Source of the DNA: Thermococcus sp. JdFR-02
GTDB lineage: Archaea > Methanobacteriota_B > Thermococci > Thermococcales > Thermococcaceae
NCBI GenBank assembly: GCA_002009975.1
Contig: MTLP01000025.1
Location: 1-62,735, forward strand
Length of the DNA stretch: 62,735 bases
Direction: 5' to 3'
The notes under the pieces: model-generated
What the model was told of the DNA's origin: nothing
What the model saw: only the letters and a program-made list of their open reading frames with translations
The model's database searches: none
Translations under genes and position numbers: made by a program
Shown here: piece after piece, positions 61,967 through 62,735 of the stretch
Layout: the number at the start of each line of letters is the position of its first letter
Numbering within the stretch: position 1 is the first letter of the stretch

Positions 61967-62295
61967 GTAAGAAGATTGTGATTATTCAGTCAATTTATAG
62001 GCGCCATTCAAAGCACTTCGCAACAACTGAGTGGCATATGGTCTATCTTGGCAAGAGAGAATCAGAAGCACTTGAAAAAGCTGTAGGAAAACCTGTTGCA
62101 GATAAAGATGATATCAAAAGGCTCTACGAGTTAGCCTATGGAGCAGGATACGCTACTTGGAGATACTTGCCTTACTCCGACGGATATCCGTATTTCACGG
62201 ATAGAAAGGCTGTGGAAGAGTTTCTGAGGACATATGGATACGAGCCAATGACTATTGCAAAGGCGAGACGTGTTCTAAAGGTGGTGAAAGCATGA
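61963..62295 (+). CDS. 110-aa protein, unknown
   Basis: Small alpha/beta protein (KKIVIIQSIYRRHSKHFATT, DDIKRLYELAYGAGYATWRY). No family recognised. ATG 61963 is in the ATGA overlap with the miniprotein gene, with GGGAGGATGGGAG ahead; it overlaps the next gene by 4 bp. Confidence 0.6.
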   Translation: MSKKIVIIQSIYRRHSKHFATTEWHMVYLGKRESEALEKAVGKPVADKDDIKRLYELAYGAGYATWRYLPYSDGYPYFTDRKAVEEFLRTYGYEPMTIAKARRVLKVVKA

Positions 62296-62639
62296 GCGAG
62301 GTCAACACTCTCACTATCCAGGAAGAAGAGAACATCATCGCCAGAGCGATGGCAGAGTGGAATGCTCAGCATGTTCAAGTCCTCATTGATGATGACAGCA
62401 TTCCTAAGAATGCCCATTATCTTCCTTTAGAATCTTTAATTGAATTTTTGGAGTCTCAGAAGGTTCCAACAAAGGTAATTGTGAGCGGCGAGAATTACAT
62501 CATCAAACTGAGGAAATACGTGAGTTGGAACGATTTTAGGGACTTTAGGGATGGACTGATTAAGTTTCTCAGGCAAGGGCAGTGGATTGCTCCCGACTAC
62601 CGCAAAGGGAAAGGCTTCATTGTGAAGAGGTGGAGGTGA
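62292..62639 (+). CDS. 115-aa protein, unknown
   Basis: Acidic helical N-terminus (TIQEEENIIARAMAEWNAQH) and a beta/basic C-terminal part ending in FIVKRW. No motif recognised. It belongs to the run of short overlapping genes at the right of the window; GGTGGTGAAAG precedes ATG 62292. Confidence 0.58.
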   Translation: MSEVNTLTIQEEENIIARAMAEWNAQHVQVLIDDDSIPKNAHYLPLESLIEFLESQKVPTKVIVSGENYIIKLRKYVSWNDFRDFRDGLIKFLRQGQWIAPDYRKGKGFIVKRWR

Positions 62640-62643
62640 GAGC

Positions 62644-62735
62644 ATGACATATCGCATTTGGATTGCGGATCGTAATAATACTGCGAATGTCTTCTATGAA
62701 GACTACGAGAGCTACGAGGAAGCGGAAGAGAAGGC
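62644..62735 (+). CDS. Partial gene at the right edge, unknown
   Basis: ATG 62644 follows GTGGAGGTGAG. Thirty codons are visible (TYRIWIADRNNTANVFYEDY), continuing past the window. The start of a small acidic protein of the element; no function can be given. Confidence 0.5.
   Translation, partial: MTYRIWIADRNNTANVFYEDYESYEEAEEK

Overview
The window is a stretch of chromosome from a low-GC member of the Thermococcales (Thermococcus/Pyrococcus type hyperthermophilic archaea). The evidence is the gene content: ribose-1,5-bisphosphate isomerase, the Nop5-fibrillarin pair, an archaeal mevalonate operon with a DUF35 protein, TBP, aMBF1, indolepyruvate ferredoxin oxidoreductase next to an ADP-forming acyl-CoA synthetase, BRE/TATA promoters and GGTGAT-type ribosome binding sites. 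No complete tRNA, rRNA, CRISPR array or intact insertion sequence was found.

Layout. (1) 1-18.3 kb is host core genome: a PLP aminotransferase, R15P isomerase, Nop5/fibrillarin, two membrane proteins (a PQQ-propeller and a large CPBP protease), OsmC with a DtxR regulator, an AIM24-like protein, the HMG-CoA synthase-thiolase-DUF35 operon, a GNAT enzyme, aMBF1, TBP, an HDAC-like hydrolase, a PadR regulator and two tandem 4Fe-4S oxidoreductases. (2) 18.5-28.7 kb looks like a defence island. Seven tightly packed minus-strand genes run NYN/PIN-like nuclease, PD-(D/E)XK nuclease, 144-aa unknown, RNase J-like beta-CASP MBL nuclease, 147-aa unknown, McrB, McrC; two orphan genes sit beside them. (3) 28.7-38.6 kb is again host-like: iorBA-acdA, UPF0173 MBL hydrolase, a membrane-anchored HTH protein, a C2H2 miniprotein missed by length cut-offs, a KaiC-like protein with a degenerate P-loop, a NERD membrane protein, a lipoprotein, and two decayed gene remnants. 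(4) From 38.86 kb to the right edge is an integrated mobile element, entered through an SSV-type integrase whose reading frame runs back through a 3' tRNA fragment (the att site). The element is at least 23.9 kb; its other end, with the N-terminal part of the integrase and the whole tRNA, lies beyond the window.

The element has a dense plus-strand virion- or membrane-type module (40.1-53.9 kb): a LamG surface protein, a secreted 444-aa protein, a subtilisin-like protease, many small membrane proteins, a HerA/FtsK-like ATPase with a winged-helix partner, a coiled-coil membrane protein and an S-layer-like secreted protein. A second module (53.9-56.9 kb) has an M48 protease and a diverged duplicate of the 444-aa protein. 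It is followed by a lipoprotein with two LEA14-like domains, a CopG/MazF-type toxin-antitoxin pair, an AbrB-like regulator with palindromic operators, an AT-rich inverted-repeat region that could be a replication origin, and a right-hand set of small DNA-binding and winged-helix genes. Integrase, LamG protein and ATPase recall the PAV1/TPV1/TKV group of Thermococcales elements, but no capsid protein is recognised with certainty.

The most promising undescribed biology is the seven-gene McrBC-RNase J-NYN operon and a 113-bp run of three strong hairpins (48837-48949) just before the ATPase operon of the element. Function statements rest on motifs read by eye; no database search was run.
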